Origin: Streptomyces sp. WAC05374 | Lineage (GTDB): Bacteria; Actinomycetota; Actinomycetes; Streptomycetales; Streptomycetaceae | Assembly: GCF_004353505.1 (NCBI RefSeq) | Contig: NZ_SMNQ01000009.1 | Location: 179,110 to 243,109, forward strand | Reading direction: 5' to 3' | Length of the DNA stretch: 64,000 nt | In this document: positions 24,039-31,617 of the stretch, in pieces | Numbering within the stretch: the stretch's first letter is position 1 | How the letters are laid out: each line of letters opens with the position of its first letter | Position numbers and translations under genes: made by a program | Notes under the pieces: generated by a model | What the model saw: only the letters and a program-made list of their open reading frames with translations | Told to the model about the DNA's origin: nothing | Database searches by the model: none

Positions 24039-24713
24039 TCATGCGGACGCGCGGGCCACCGCGGTGATCTCCACACCGTCCGCCGCGGCCTGGGCGGACA
24101 CGTCCGAGAGGTCGGTGACGACGGCGTCGGCGACGAGCGCGGAGCGGTCGTGGGTTGTGGTCAGGGCCACGGTCGTCATTCCGGCGGCGCGGCCGGCCGC
24201 CAGTCCGGCGGGGGCGTCCTCGAAGACCACGCAGCGGGCCGGGTCGGCGCCGAGCCGCGCGGCGGCGAGCAGGTAGGGCTCGGGGTCGGGCTTGCCGCGC
24301 GTGATGTCGTCGGCGCAGATCACGACCGGGGCGTCGATGCCGGCCTCGCGCAGCCGGGCCTCGGCGAGCGGCCGGGTGGCGGAGGTGACGACGGCCCACC
24401 GTCCGGCCGGGAGGGAGCCGAGCAGACGGAGGGTGCCGGGCAGGAGCTCCACACCGCCGGGGACGTCCTCGACCTCCAGCTCCTCGATGCGGGCGAGGGC
24501 CGCGGGTATCTCGCCGGCCCGGCCGGCGGGCAGCAGCTCGGTGATGATCTCGACGGCCGGGCGGCCGTGCAGTTCCACCCGGGCGAAGTCCTCCGCCGCG
24601 ATGCCGTACTCCGCCGCCCACCTGCTCCAGCAGCGGTTGACCGACTCCAGGGAGGAGACGAGGGTTCCGTCGTTGTCGAACAGGAGGGCTTCGGCGTGGA
24701 TCTTCATGGTCAT
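24039..24713 (-). CDS. HAD-superfamily phosphatase (subfamily IA, sugar-phosphatase-like)
   Basis: About 224 residues; two ATGs at 24713 and 24707 are possible. It has the four HAD motifs: DNDGTLVSS at about 11-19 (nucleophile Asp first, with DND in place of DxD), VVTSATRPLAEARL with motif II Thr/Ser, KPDPEPYLLAAARLG with motif III Lys, and VFEDAPAGLAAGRAAGM with the acidic motif IV. The cap domain lies at about 20-90. The pattern resembles DOG1/YcjU-like sugar phosphatases or phosphoglycolate-type enzymes. It stands upstream of the metNIQ leader region on the same strand and is probably independent of it. Confidence 0.88.
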   Translation of the reverse strand: MTMKIHAEALLFDNDGTLVSSLESVNRCWSRWAAEYGIAAEDFARVELHGRPAVEIITELLPAGRAGEIPAALARIEELEVEDVPGGVELLPGTLRLLGSLPAGRWAVVTSATRPLAEARLREAGIDAPVVICADDITRGKPDPEPYLLAAARLGADPARCVVFEDAPAGLAAGRAAGMTTVALTTTHDRSALVADAVVTDLSDVSAQAAADGVEITAVARASA

Positions 24714-24780
24714 GGAGCCTACGTTTCCGCTGCCGGGGGCGGTCGCACCGGGTCTTTTGGCCCGTAATAGTCTCGGGCCC

Positions 24781-25140
24781 ATGCTTGACGCCCTGACGGT
24801 CGCGGTGTCCGTGGCCGCGCTCGCCCTCGCCGCCTGGTGCGGCTTCGCCGCGTACCGGGACCAGCCGACGAAGGACTGGCACTTCATCGGCATGGCCGTG
24901 GTGTCCGTGCTGGCTCTGGCGCAGCTCGTGGTCGGGATCGTGCGGCTGGCCGGGGGCGGGGAGGCCGACGAGGGCACGGCGATCTTCCTCGCGTACCTGG
25001 TGGGCGCGGTGTGCGCGGTTCCCGCGGCGGGGTTCCTGTCGCTGGCGGAGCGCACGCGCTGGGGTTCGGCGACCGTCGCGGCCGGCGCGGTGGTGCTGGC
25101 GGTGCTGGAAGTGCGCCTCCACGACATCTGGACGGTCTGA
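24781..25140 (+). CDS. hypothetical four-span membrane protein
   Basis: A 119-residue hydrophobic protein starting MLDALTVAVSVAALALAAW. Four spans are at about 3-22, 35-57, 68-88 and 95-112, with charged loops such as YRDQPTKDWH and LAERTRWG. No catalytic motif is seen. It is followed after one base by another membrane protein gene (TGA-G-ATG), so the two almost certainly form a coupled pair. This resembles Streptomyces DUF-type paired integral membrane proteins whose function is unknown. Confidence 0.8.
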   Translation: MLDALTVAVSVAALALAAWCGFAAYRDQPTKDWHFIGMAVVSVLALAQLVVGIVRLAGGGEADEGTAIFLAYLVGAVCAVPAAGFLSLAERTRWGSATVAAGAVVLAVLEVRLHDIWTV

Positions 25141-25141
25141 G

Positions 25142-25546
25142 ATGGCGGGACGCGGTCTGGCCAAGGGGCCCGGCATGCTGCTGGTGTGGCTGTACGGGGT
25201 GATGTCGGTCGGCGCGGTGTCGCGTTCGGTCCTGCAGATCGCCACCGAGTTCGGCCGGGCGCCGCTGGCGTACACGCTGTCGGCGCTGGCGGCCGTGGTG
25301 TACGTCTTCATCACGTACACCCTCGTGCGGGGCGGGGAGACCGCCCGCAAGGCGGCGCTGGTGTGCTGCGCCGCCGAGCTGGTGGGCGTGCTGACCGTGG
25401 GGACCTGGACGCTGATCGACCCGGGTGCGTTCCCCGACGCCACGGTCTGGTCGGACTACGGGTACGGGTACGTCTTCATCCCGGTGCTGCTGCCGGTGAC
25501 CGGGATTCTCTGGCTGCGGAGGGCTAAGCGGCCTTCTCCAGCGTGA
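25142..25546 (+). CDS. hypothetical integral membrane protein
   Basis: A 134-residue membrane protein with four predicted spans, beginning MAGRGLAKGPGMLLVWLYG. Central residues read IATEFGRAPLAYTLSALAAV, and a periplasmic loop PGAFPDATVWSDYGYGYVF precedes the last span. It follows the previous membrane protein after a single base and is probably translated from the same message. Its last 23 bases overlap the convergent acetyltransferase gene. I recognise no characterised function. Confidence 0.8.
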   Translation: MAGRGLAKGPGMLLVWLYGVMSVGAVSRSVLQIATEFGRAPLAYTLSALAAVVYVFITYTLVRGGETARKAALVCCAAELVGVLTVGTWTLIDPGAFPDATVWSDYGYGYVFIPVLLPVTGILWLRRAKRPSPA

Positions 25547-26000
25547 CGAGGGTCAGGCGCGGGCCCACCTCCTGGGTGGCGACGGCCTCGTACCCCCTCT
25601 TGCGGTAGAGGCGCAGGTTGCCCTCGCTGCGGTGGCCGGTGAGGAGCTGGAAGCGCTTGGCGGCCGGGGACCGGCCGGAGGCGAAGTACTCCTCGATGGC
25701 GTCGAGGAGGCGGCCGCCCAGACCGTGGCGGCGCAGCCTCGGGTGGACGATGAGCTTGGCGATGGTGGCGGTGCCGGTGTCGTCGAGCTCGCCGCGCACG
25801 GAGGCGATGACCTCGTCCCCGAGCCGGGCGACGAGGGCGTGGCCCCGGTCGAGTTCGGCCTTCAGGTCGTCGAGGGACTGGGTGAGGGGCTCGATGCCGT
25901 AGTCGCCGTAGAGCTCGGCCTCGCTCTGGTAGCACAGGTACTGAAGCTTGAGGATCTGTTCGGCGTCCTGCGCGCTCGCCGCTGAGATGGTCACGCTCAT
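25524..26000 (-). CDS. GNAT N-acetyltransferase
   Basis: About 158 residues from the ATG read from 26000 (MSVTISAASAQDAEQIL); an ATG two codons upstream is equally possible. The acetyl-CoA-binding segment is IAKLIVHPRLRRHGLGGRLL (R-x-x-G-x-G/A) at about 85-104, followed by the usual LTGHRSEGNLRLYRKRGYEAV. The conserved Tyr of the general-acid region lies in LRLYRKRG. The substrate is unknown. Its 3' end overlaps the end of the convergent membrane protein by 23 bases. The upstream gap to the sigma-factor gene is 45 bases. Confidence 0.88.
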   Translation of the reverse strand: MSVTISAASAQDAEQILKLQYLCYQSEAELYGDYGIEPLTQSLDDLKAELDRGHALVARLGDEVIASVRGELDDTGTATIAKLIVHPRLRRHGLGGRLLDAIEEYFASGRSPAAKRFQLLTGHRSEGNLRLYRKRGYEAVATQEVGPRLTLVTLEKAA

Positions 26001-26045
26001 GCCCATGTATGCATGCCTCCGGCTCACCTGATCCGCCCTGTGGGT

Positions 26046-26654
26046 CTACCGCTCCTTTCCCCGATGCGCAGGAACGGCAACCTCTGCCGCGAGCATTCTG
26101 CGCAGGCATCCCAGGCAACGGGAACGCATTGGCCCCAAACTGCCTTGTGAGATACCCAACTCTCCTGCGATTTCGCGGTACGTGGGGTCGCTGGGCGACA
26201 GCATGGCAGTCAGCAGGCGCCGGCAGTGGACGGGCGTGCGGGCGACGGCGGTACGCAGCGCCCGGCGCCGCTCGGCGACCAGCGCGGCCCCCTCGGGCCC
26301 CGCGTCCGTACCGGGCCCGTCAGCCGTGTAGGGCAGTTCGCGCACGACGGTGCGCCGGGCGCGGCGGGCTTCGGCCCTGACGGCACGGCGCAGCCAGTCG
26401 GCGGGGTCACGGGGCATGCCGGGTCCGCCGTCGAGGCGCTCCAGGAGCCTGAGCCATACGGCCTGTTGCAGGTCACCGGGTTCCACCCCGGCGGCCGCGG
26501 CCTCCGCCTCCGACTCGGCGGCGAGCAGCGCGGTGAGGGTGCGAAGCGGTTCGGGAAGGGCGGCGGACGGCGGGGCGGGGGCCGGGTGCCGGGCGGCGGA
26601 CGGCGGCCCGGCGGGGGCCGGGTGGCGGGCGGGAGGTGCGTCGGGGGGCGTCAT
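26046..26654 (-). CDS. ECF-like RNA polymerase sigma factor
   Basis: A 202-residue protein from the ATG at 26654. The first ~40 residues are Pro/Ala-rich. A region-2-like helix set follows at about 50-100 (GDLQQAVWLRLLERL, DPADWLRRAVRAEARR), and then a linker. A region 4 helix-turn-helix lies at about 145-190: CRRLLTAMLSPSDPTYREIAGELGIS and QGSLGPMRSRCLGCLRRML. QGSLGPxRxRCLxxLR is the typical sigma-70 region 4.2 recognition helix of actinobacterial ECF-type sigmas. No anti-sigma gene adjoins. Target promoters are unknown. Region 2 is weakly conserved, so a sigma-like regulator is possible. Confidence 0.8.
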   Translation of the reverse strand: MTPPDAPPARHPAPAGPPSAARHPAPAPPSAALPEPLRTLTALLAAESEAEAAAAGVEPGDLQQAVWLRLLERLDGGPGMPRDPADWLRRAVRAEARRARRTVVRELPYTADGPGTDAGPEGAALVAERRRALRTAVARTPVHCRRLLTAMLSPSDPTYREIAGELGISQGSLGPMRSRCLGCLRRMLAAEVAVPAHRGKER

Positions 26655-26754
26655 GCCGGGCACGACACGGCGGGGCCGCTCCCCGGTTGCCACCGCCGCC
26701 CGAAACCGCCCGGACGGGCGGTTCGCGCGGCGGTGGGCTGACGCGCGGGGCGGG

Positions 26755-27909
26755 TCAGCGGGCGGCGCGGAAGTCCGCCGCCGCCAGCAGGCCGGTGTCC
26801 GGCTGGTCGGTGAAGATGCCGTCAATGCCGGTGGCGAAGTACGCCTTGTACGCGCCGAAGACGTCCCCGTACGCCGCCGGGTCGGTGCCCCGGCGGAAGT
26901 CGGCCGGCAGGAAGCTGTTCTCGTTGCGCAGGGTGTAGGGGTGGAGGACCAGACCCCGGGCGTGCGCGTCGCGCACCAGGGTGGTGGGCTTGCCGAGCTT
27001 GCCGTCCTTGTCCTTGGGGATGACGAGGTCGAGCAGGGGGCCGATGCCCTGCGCGTACGACGCGATCCACTTCAGGCCCTCGGGCGTGATCAGGTCGGCG
27101 ACGGTGCGCGGGTCGCCCGCCTCGCGGAAGTCCCAGGGGCGGTCGTCCGGGGTCCACAGCAGCACGACGCGCGGCGTGGAGACGAGCTTCGCCATGCGCT
27201 GCATGCTGGTCGGCTCGAAGGACTGGAGGAACGTCGGCGAGTCGGCGCCGTGCCGCCCGTACCGGCGCAGCAGCTTGGCCAGCGGCTCCTCCAGGGGGAG
27301 GCCGAGGCCCCGGAAGTAGGTGGGGTGCTTGGTCTCGACGTACAGCCAGACCGGGCGGCCGCGGCGGCGGCCCTCCTTCTCGGCCCAGCGCAGCACCTCC
27401 TCGAAGCTGGGTATGGTCCAGCGCCCGTCGTAGACGGTGTTCTCCTGGCGCGTGCCCGGGATGCGCTCCTTGGCGCGCAGCGTCTTCAGCTCGGCGAGGG
27501 TGAAGTCCTCGGTGAACCATCCGGTCAGGGACGTGCCGTCGACCGTCTTGGTGGTCTTGCGGGAGGCGAACTCCGGATGGTCGGCGACGTCGGTCGTCCC
27601 GGTGATGTCGTTCTCGTGGCGGCAGACCAGGTGGCCGTCCTTGGTGGGGACGAGGTCCTGCTCGATGACGTCCGCGCCCATGTCGAGGGCGAGCTGGTAG
27701 GAGCCGAGGGTGTGCTCGGGGCGGTAGCCGCTGGCGCCCCGGTGGGCGATGACCGTCGGCACGGGCAGGCGCGGACGGGCACCGGCGGGGCGCCCGTGCG
27801 CCTGTGCCGCGGTGGCTCCCGCGCCCACGGAGAGGGCGGCCGAGCCGAGGACGGCCGCCGCTCCGAGGACGGTCCGCCGGCCGGGACTGCTGTGCGCACC
27901 CTGTGTCAT
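26755..27909 (-). CDS. secreted glycerophosphodiester phosphodiesterase (Tat signal)
   Basis: A 384-residue GlpQ/UgpQ-type enzyme that hydrolyses glycerophosphodiesters to glycerol-3-phosphate and an alcohol. The N-terminus GRRTVLGAAAVLGSAALS contains a twin-arginine export signal, cleaved near AQA. Catalytic TIM-barrel motifs are VIAHRGASGYRPEHT at about 52, MGADVIEQDLVPTKDG at about 77 (metal-binding E and D), CRHEND at about 95, and VETKHP at about 195. It ends in DGIFTDQPD. It probably salvages phosphate and glycerol from lipids or teichoic acids outside the cell. It is divergent from plsC, with 246 bases between. Confidence 0.92.
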   Translation of the reverse strand: MTQGAHSSPGRRTVLGAAAVLGSAALSVGAGATAAQAHGRPAGARPRLPVPTVIAHRGASGYRPEHTLGSYQLALDMGADVIEQDLVPTKDGHLVCRHENDITGTTDVADHPEFASRKTTKTVDGTSLTGWFTEDFTLAELKTLRAKERIPGTRQENTVYDGRWTIPSFEEVLRWAEKEGRRRGRPVWLYVETKHPTYFRGLGLPLEEPLAKLLRRYGRHGADSPTFLQSFEPTSMQRMAKLVSTPRVVLLWTPDDRPWDFREAGDPRTVADLITPEGLKWIASYAQGIGPLLDLVIPKDKDGKLGKPTTLVRDAHARGLVLHPYTLRNENSFLPADFRRGTDPAAYGDVFGAYKAYFATGIDGIFTDQPDTGLLAAADFRAAR

Positions 27910-28155
27910 GAAGGCTCCTTACGTGAGCGTTTTCGGACGGTTGAGCGAGGTGCTCGGCGTCCGTCGAGCGAGGCCCGATCGTAGGCAGCGGTCCGTTACG
28001 TACGGGAGACCCCGGACGAACGTGGGGAAAACATGGGTCAACAGCGCGTATCAAGTCGGTGAACCCGATGTGCGCCCGCGGGTGACCCACGAGTATCGTC
28101 CTCACCTGCACATACTTGGTCACATACTCGGTCGGCTACTTCGTCGGAGGACTCG

Positions 28156-28827
28156 TTGTCCCGCTTCGCGCTCATCAAGGCAGTGCTCGGCCCGGTCATG
28201 CGCCTGATGTTCCGCCCCCGGGTGGAGGGTGCCGAGAACATCCCGGGCAGCGGACCGGTCATCCTCGCGGGCAACCACCTGACGTTCATCGACTCGATCG
28301 TCCTGCCGATCGTGTGCGACCGTCAGGTCTGCTTCATCGGCAAGGACGAGTACGTCACGGGCAAGGGTCTCAAGGGCCGGCTCATGGCGTGGTTCTTCAC
28401 CGGCGTCGGCATGATCCCGGTGGACCGGGACGGCGCGAACGGCGGCGTGGCCGCGCTGATGACGGGGCGCCGGGTGCTGGAGGAGGGCAGGGTCTTCGGC
28501 ATCTACCCGGAGGGCACCCGCTCCCCCGACGGCCGCCTCTACCGGGGCCGCACCGGGATCGCGCGCCTCACGCTGATGACGGGCGCGCCGGTGGTGCCGT
28601 TCGCCATGATCGGTACGGACAAGCTCCAGCCGGGCGGGGCGGGCCTGCCGCGTCCGGGCCGGGTGACGGTGCGTTTCGGCGAGCCGATGGAGTTCTCCCG
28701 CTACGAGGGCATGGACCGCGACCGGTACGTGCTGCGGGCGGTGACGGACTCGGTGATGGCCGAGGTCATGCGCCTGTCCGGCCAGGAGTACGTGGACATG
28801 TACGCCACGAAGGCGAAGGCGGCGTAA
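28156..28827 (+). CDS. 1-acyl-sn-glycerol-3-phosphate acyltransferase (PlsC family)
   Basis: A 223-residue lysophosphatidate acyltransferase, using the TTG at 28156 after a good GGAGGA site 5 bases upstream. Conserved motifs: NHLTFID (H-x4-D catalytic) at about 42-48, FFTGVGMIPVDRDG at about 80, YPEGTRSPDG at about 117 (glycerol-phosphate-binding), and GAPVVPFAMIGTD at about 142. It would acylate lysophosphatidic acid to phosphatidic acid at the membrane. A small N-terminal hydrophobic stretch suits peripheral or anchored membrane binding. It is convergent with an efflux-pump gene across a bidirectional terminator. Confidence 0.92.
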   Translation: MSRFALIKAVLGPVMRLMFRPRVEGAENIPGSGPVILAGNHLTFIDSIVLPIVCDRQVCFIGKDEYVTGKGLKGRLMAWFFTGVGMIPVDRDGANGGVAALMTGRRVLEEGRVFGIYPEGTRSPDGRLYRGRTGIARLTLMTGAPVVPFAMIGTDKLQPGGAGLPRPGRVTVRFGEPMEFSRYEGMDRDRYVLRAVTDSVMAEVMRLSGQEYVDMYATKAKAA

Positions 28828-28856
28828 GACTCCCCGCCCCCGGGCGGGACACGGGG

Positions 28857-28896
28857 CGGCGCCCCCGTGCGGCGTGAGTGCCGTACGGGGGCGCCG
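28857..28896. terminator. bidirectional terminator between plsC and the efflux gene
   Basis: CGGCGCCCCCGT pairs with ACGGGGGCGCCG around an inner CGGC/GCCG stem and a 6-nt loop. It is placed between two convergent coding regions. Confidence 0.8.
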
Positions 28897-28919
28897 TCGT
28901 GTCACCGGGGCGGGACCGG

Positions 28920-30464
28920 CTACGGGTGCTCGGTGCCCTCCTCGAGCCTCTGGCCCCGCAGCAGGAACCAGGCCGCGACCGCCGTCGCCAGCAGGACGGC
29001 CGCGCCGACGCCGGCCGCGATGCGCAGGCCCTCGACAAAGGCGTCCTGCGCGGCGGTGACCAGCGCGCCGGCCGTCTCGTCCGGCAGGCCGCCCGACGCC
29101 TCGACCGCGCCGCCCAGCGATTCGTGCGCCGCCGCCGAGGTGGCCTCGGGGACGCCCGGCGGGGTGACGAAGTCGCGGTAGACGCCGGTCACGATGGAGC
29201 CGAGGAGCGCGATGCCGAGCGCCGCGCCGAGTTCGTACGCCGTCTCGGACACCGCCGACGCGGCGCCCGCCTGCTCGCGGGGGACGCTCGAGAGGATGAC
29301 GTCGGCGGTCACCGTGAACGCGAAGCCCGCGCCGACGCCGACGACCAGCAGCGACGCCCCGAGCAGCGGGTAGCCGGTGGACCGGTCGAGCAGGGTGAGC
29401 ACGGCGAGCGCGAGGCCCACCGCAGCGAGGCCGCCCGACACCACCGAGCGCACGGAGAACCGCCGGGCGACGGCGCCCGCGATCAGACCGGCCGTCACCG
29501 CGCCGATGGCGGCGGGCAGTTCGGCGAGGCCCGCCTCCAGCGGCGGACGTCCCTGGACCAGTTGGAGGAACTGGGAGAGGAAGAACACCAGTCCCGACAG
29601 GCCCAGGATGGTCAGCAGGTCGGCGAGCACGGCGCCGGAGAAGCCCCGGTGGTGGAAGAGCCGCATGTCGAGCAGCGGCGCGTCCAGTCGGAGCTGGCGC
29701 CGTACGAACCAGGTCAGCGCGGTCACGCCGATGACGGCGGCGACGGCCATGTCGGGGCGCAGCCCGTGCGCGGCGGCCTCCTTGACCGCGTACACGACGC
29801 CGATCATGCCGATGAGCGACAGGGCGACGCTGGGCAGGTCCCAGGGGCCGGGTGCCGGGTTCTTGGACTCGGGGATGAACTTGGCGCCCACGACGACGAG
29901 CACGACCATCACCGGCAGGTTGATCAGGAAGACGGAGCCCCACCAGAAGTGCTCCAGCAGGAATCCGCCGACCACCGGTCCCACGGCCGCGCCGGCCGAG
30001 GCCATGGCGCCCCAGATGCCGATCGCGAGGCTGCGCTCGCGCGGGTCGTGGAAGAGGTTGCGGATGAGCGCGAGCGTGGAGGGCATGAGGGTCGCGCCGG
30101 CGACGCCGAGCAGCGCGCGGGCGACGATCATCATCTCGGGGCTGGTGGCGTACGCGTTGAGCACGGAGACGGCACCGAAGGCGGTGGCTCCGGTCAGCAG
30201 CAGCTTCTTGCGGCCGATGCGGTCGCCGAGGCTGCCCATGGAGACGAGCAGTCCCGCGATGACGAACGAGTAGACGTCGCCTATCCACAGCAACTGGGTG
30301 CCGGTCGGCTCGAGGTCCTCGCTGAGGAACGGAGTCGCGAGACCGAGTACGGTGGCGTCGACAGCCACCAGCAGCACGGCCAGGACCAGTACGGCCAGTG
30401 CCAGCCAGCGGCCCGGACTGCGCAGAACCTCCGATTCCTCGGTGAGCTGATCGGTACGGGTCAT
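28920..30464 (-). CDS. MFS multidrug efflux transporter (DHA2, EmrB/QacA type)
   Basis: A 514-residue major facilitator with about 14 membrane spans. It starts at an ATG overlapping the TetR stop by 4 bases. Family marks are VDATVLGLATP (TM1, acidic D-A/T-V motif D1), loop GSLGDRIGRKKLLL (motif A), ALLGVAGATLMPSTLALI (motif B/C region) and GAMASAGAAVGPVVGGFLLEHFWWGSVF (motif C). The fusion of two 6-TM halves plus two extra spans fits the proton-driven 14-TM drug exporters. The substrate is likely a hydrophobic compound sensed by the adjacent regulator. Probably cotranscribed from the TetR gene. Confidence 0.92.
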   Translation of the reverse strand: MTRTDQLTEESEVLRSPGRWLALAVLVLAVLLVAVDATVLGLATPFLSEDLEPTGTQLLWIGDVYSFVIAGLLVSMGSLGDRIGRKKLLLTGATAFGAVSVLNAYATSPEMMIVARALLGVAGATLMPSTLALIRNLFHDPRERSLAIGIWGAMASAGAAVGPVVGGFLLEHFWWGSVFLINLPVMVVLVVVGAKFIPESKNPAPGPWDLPSVALSLIGMIGVVYAVKEAAAHGLRPDMAVAAVIGVTALTWFVRRQLRLDAPLLDMRLFHHRGFSGAVLADLLTILGLSGLVFFLSQFLQLVQGRPPLEAGLAELPAAIGAVTAGLIAGAVARRFSVRSVVSGGLAAVGLALAVLTLLDRSTGYPLLGASLLVVGVGAGFAFTVTADVILSSVPREQAGAASAVSETAYELGAALGIALLGSIVTGVYRDFVTPPGVPEATSAAAHESLGGAVEASGGLPDETAGALVTAAQDAFVEGLRIAAGVGAAVLLATAVAAWFLLRGQRLEEGTEHP

Positions 30465-31012
30465 CTCTCCACGCTCCTGCGTGCTCCGCCGAGCAGCAAC
30501 TCGGCGATCATGTACTGGAAGTCCTTGCCGGCGACCCGCCCGTCCTGCACGGCCCAGGCGCAGGTGCCGATGAGGCCGTAGAGCGCCTCGGTGAGCCACG
30601 CGGGCGTGAGGTCGATGCGGAACTCGCCCCGCTCCTGGCCGCGCCGGAAGAGCGCGGCGACCCGGGCGTCGAGGCGGGCCCAGCCCTCGTTCATCTGGTC
30701 GCCCTCGAAGAGCTGGTTCTCGCTGACGAGGAACGCGAGCAGTCCCGCGACCGGCTCCAGTCCGGCGACGAGCCGGCGCAGCGCCTCCTCGGCGGTGCCG
30801 TCCTCGAGCCGGGCCGCCTCGATGGCCGCCTCGCACTCCTGGATGCCCAGCCCCTCCAGCGCCCGGACCAGTGCGTCCCGTCCGGCGAAGTGCCGGTGGA
30901 GCGTGGCCCGGCCGATGCCGGCGGCGCGGGCGACCTCGTCCATGGTGGCGGTCGCCTTGCGGGAGAGGAGGGCGGCGGCGGTGCGCAGCACCTGCTCACG
31001 GTCGACTGTCAT
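30461..31012 (-). CDS. TetR-family transcriptional repressor of the efflux gene
   Basis: A 183-residue TetR regulator. I chose the ATG at 31012 (TVDREQVLRTAAALLSRK), because an upstream in-frame ATG would overlap the operator. The HTH is TMDEVARAAGIGRATLHRHFAGRDALVRA at about 22-50. The C-terminal ligand-binding domain has LVSENQLFEGDQMNEGWARLDARVA and the usual LIGTCAWAVQDGR. A 20-bp palindrome at 31031-31050, 18 bases upstream, is its likely operator. The 4-base overlap with the MFS gene implies an autoregulated repressor/pump operon. Confidence 0.92.
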   Translation of the reverse strand: MTVDREQVLRTAAALLSRKATATMDEVARAAGIGRATLHRHFAGRDALVRALEGLGIQECEAAIEAARLEDGTAEEALRRLVAGLEPVAGLLAFLVSENQLFEGDQMNEGWARLDARVAALFRRGQERGEFRIDLTPAWLTEALYGLIGTCAWAVQDGRVAGKDFQYMIAELLLGGARRSVER

Positions 31013-31030
31013 GAGACAACCATAACCCAT

Positions 31031-31050
31031 GTGAGACATGAATGTCTCAC
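31031..31050. promoter_or_regulatory. TetR operator (20-bp palindrome)
   Basis: GTGAGACAT-GA-ATGTCTCAC is a perfect inverted repeat upstream of the TetR gene. A partial half-site, ATGAGACA, overlaps the TetR start codon at about 31010. Placement and symmetry fit an autoregulatory TetR-dimer site. Confidence 0.75.
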
Positions 31051-31086
31051 GCGAAATTCTGATGCCTCACCCGGAGGCGAGGAAGG

Positions 31087-31605
31087 ATGCTGAACGGCAT
31101 GAAGCCACTGCTGCTGATCGACGTCGACGGCCCGCTCAACCCGTACGCCGCCCAGGCGCAGCGCAGACCGGAGGGGTATGCCACCCACCGCATGCGCCCC
31201 ACCGGCTGGACCGACGGGAAGCCGCTGCGGGTGTGGCTGAACCCGGCACACGGCGAGGAGCTCCTGCGGCTGGCGAGCCTCTACGAGCTGGTGTGGGCGA
31301 CCACCTGGAAGGGCGAGGCCAACGAGTGGATAGCTCCGCACCTGGGGCTGCCGGAGCTGCCGTACATCGACTGGCCCCAGATGCACGGAAAGGCCCCTCG
31401 CGGGACCTTCTGGAAGACGCAGTACATCCTCGCGTACGCGGCGGGGCGGCCGTTCGCGTGGGTCGACGACGACATCACGGTGTACGACCGGGAGATGGTG
31501 GAGGCCGAACACCTCGCCGCCGCCCTGCTGGTGCACGTCGATCCCCGTATCGGACTGCTCCGGGGAGACTTCGACGCGCTCGCGGACTGGGCGGCGGCGC
31601 TGTGA
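31087..31605 (+). CDS. HAD-fold protein of the RNA-repair-associated (SAK) type
   Basis: A 172-residue protein starting MLNGMKPLLLIDVDGPLNPY, with GAGGAAGG before the first ATG. The DVDGPLNPY motif carries the two HAD acidic residues at about 10-13. The WATTWKGEANEWIAPHLGL segment (motif II) and FAWVDDDITVYD (motif IV acids) complete an HAD active site. The layout resembles the HAD domain described in Swiss-army-knife RNA repair proteins (PF18143-like), often found as a stand-alone actinobacterial gene. The substrate is unknown. Its 3' neighbour argH is convergent, and its 5' neighbour is the TetR operator. Confidence 0.8.
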   Translation: MLNGMKPLLLIDVDGPLNPYAAQAQRRPEGYATHRMRPTGWTDGKPLRVWLNPAHGEELLRLASLYELVWATTWKGEANEWIAPHLGLPELPYIDWPQMHGKAPRGTFWKTQYILAYAAGRPFAWVDDDITVYDREMVEAEHLAAALLVHVDPRIGLLRGDFDALADWAAAL

Positions 31606-31617
31606 CGTGCGGGAGGG

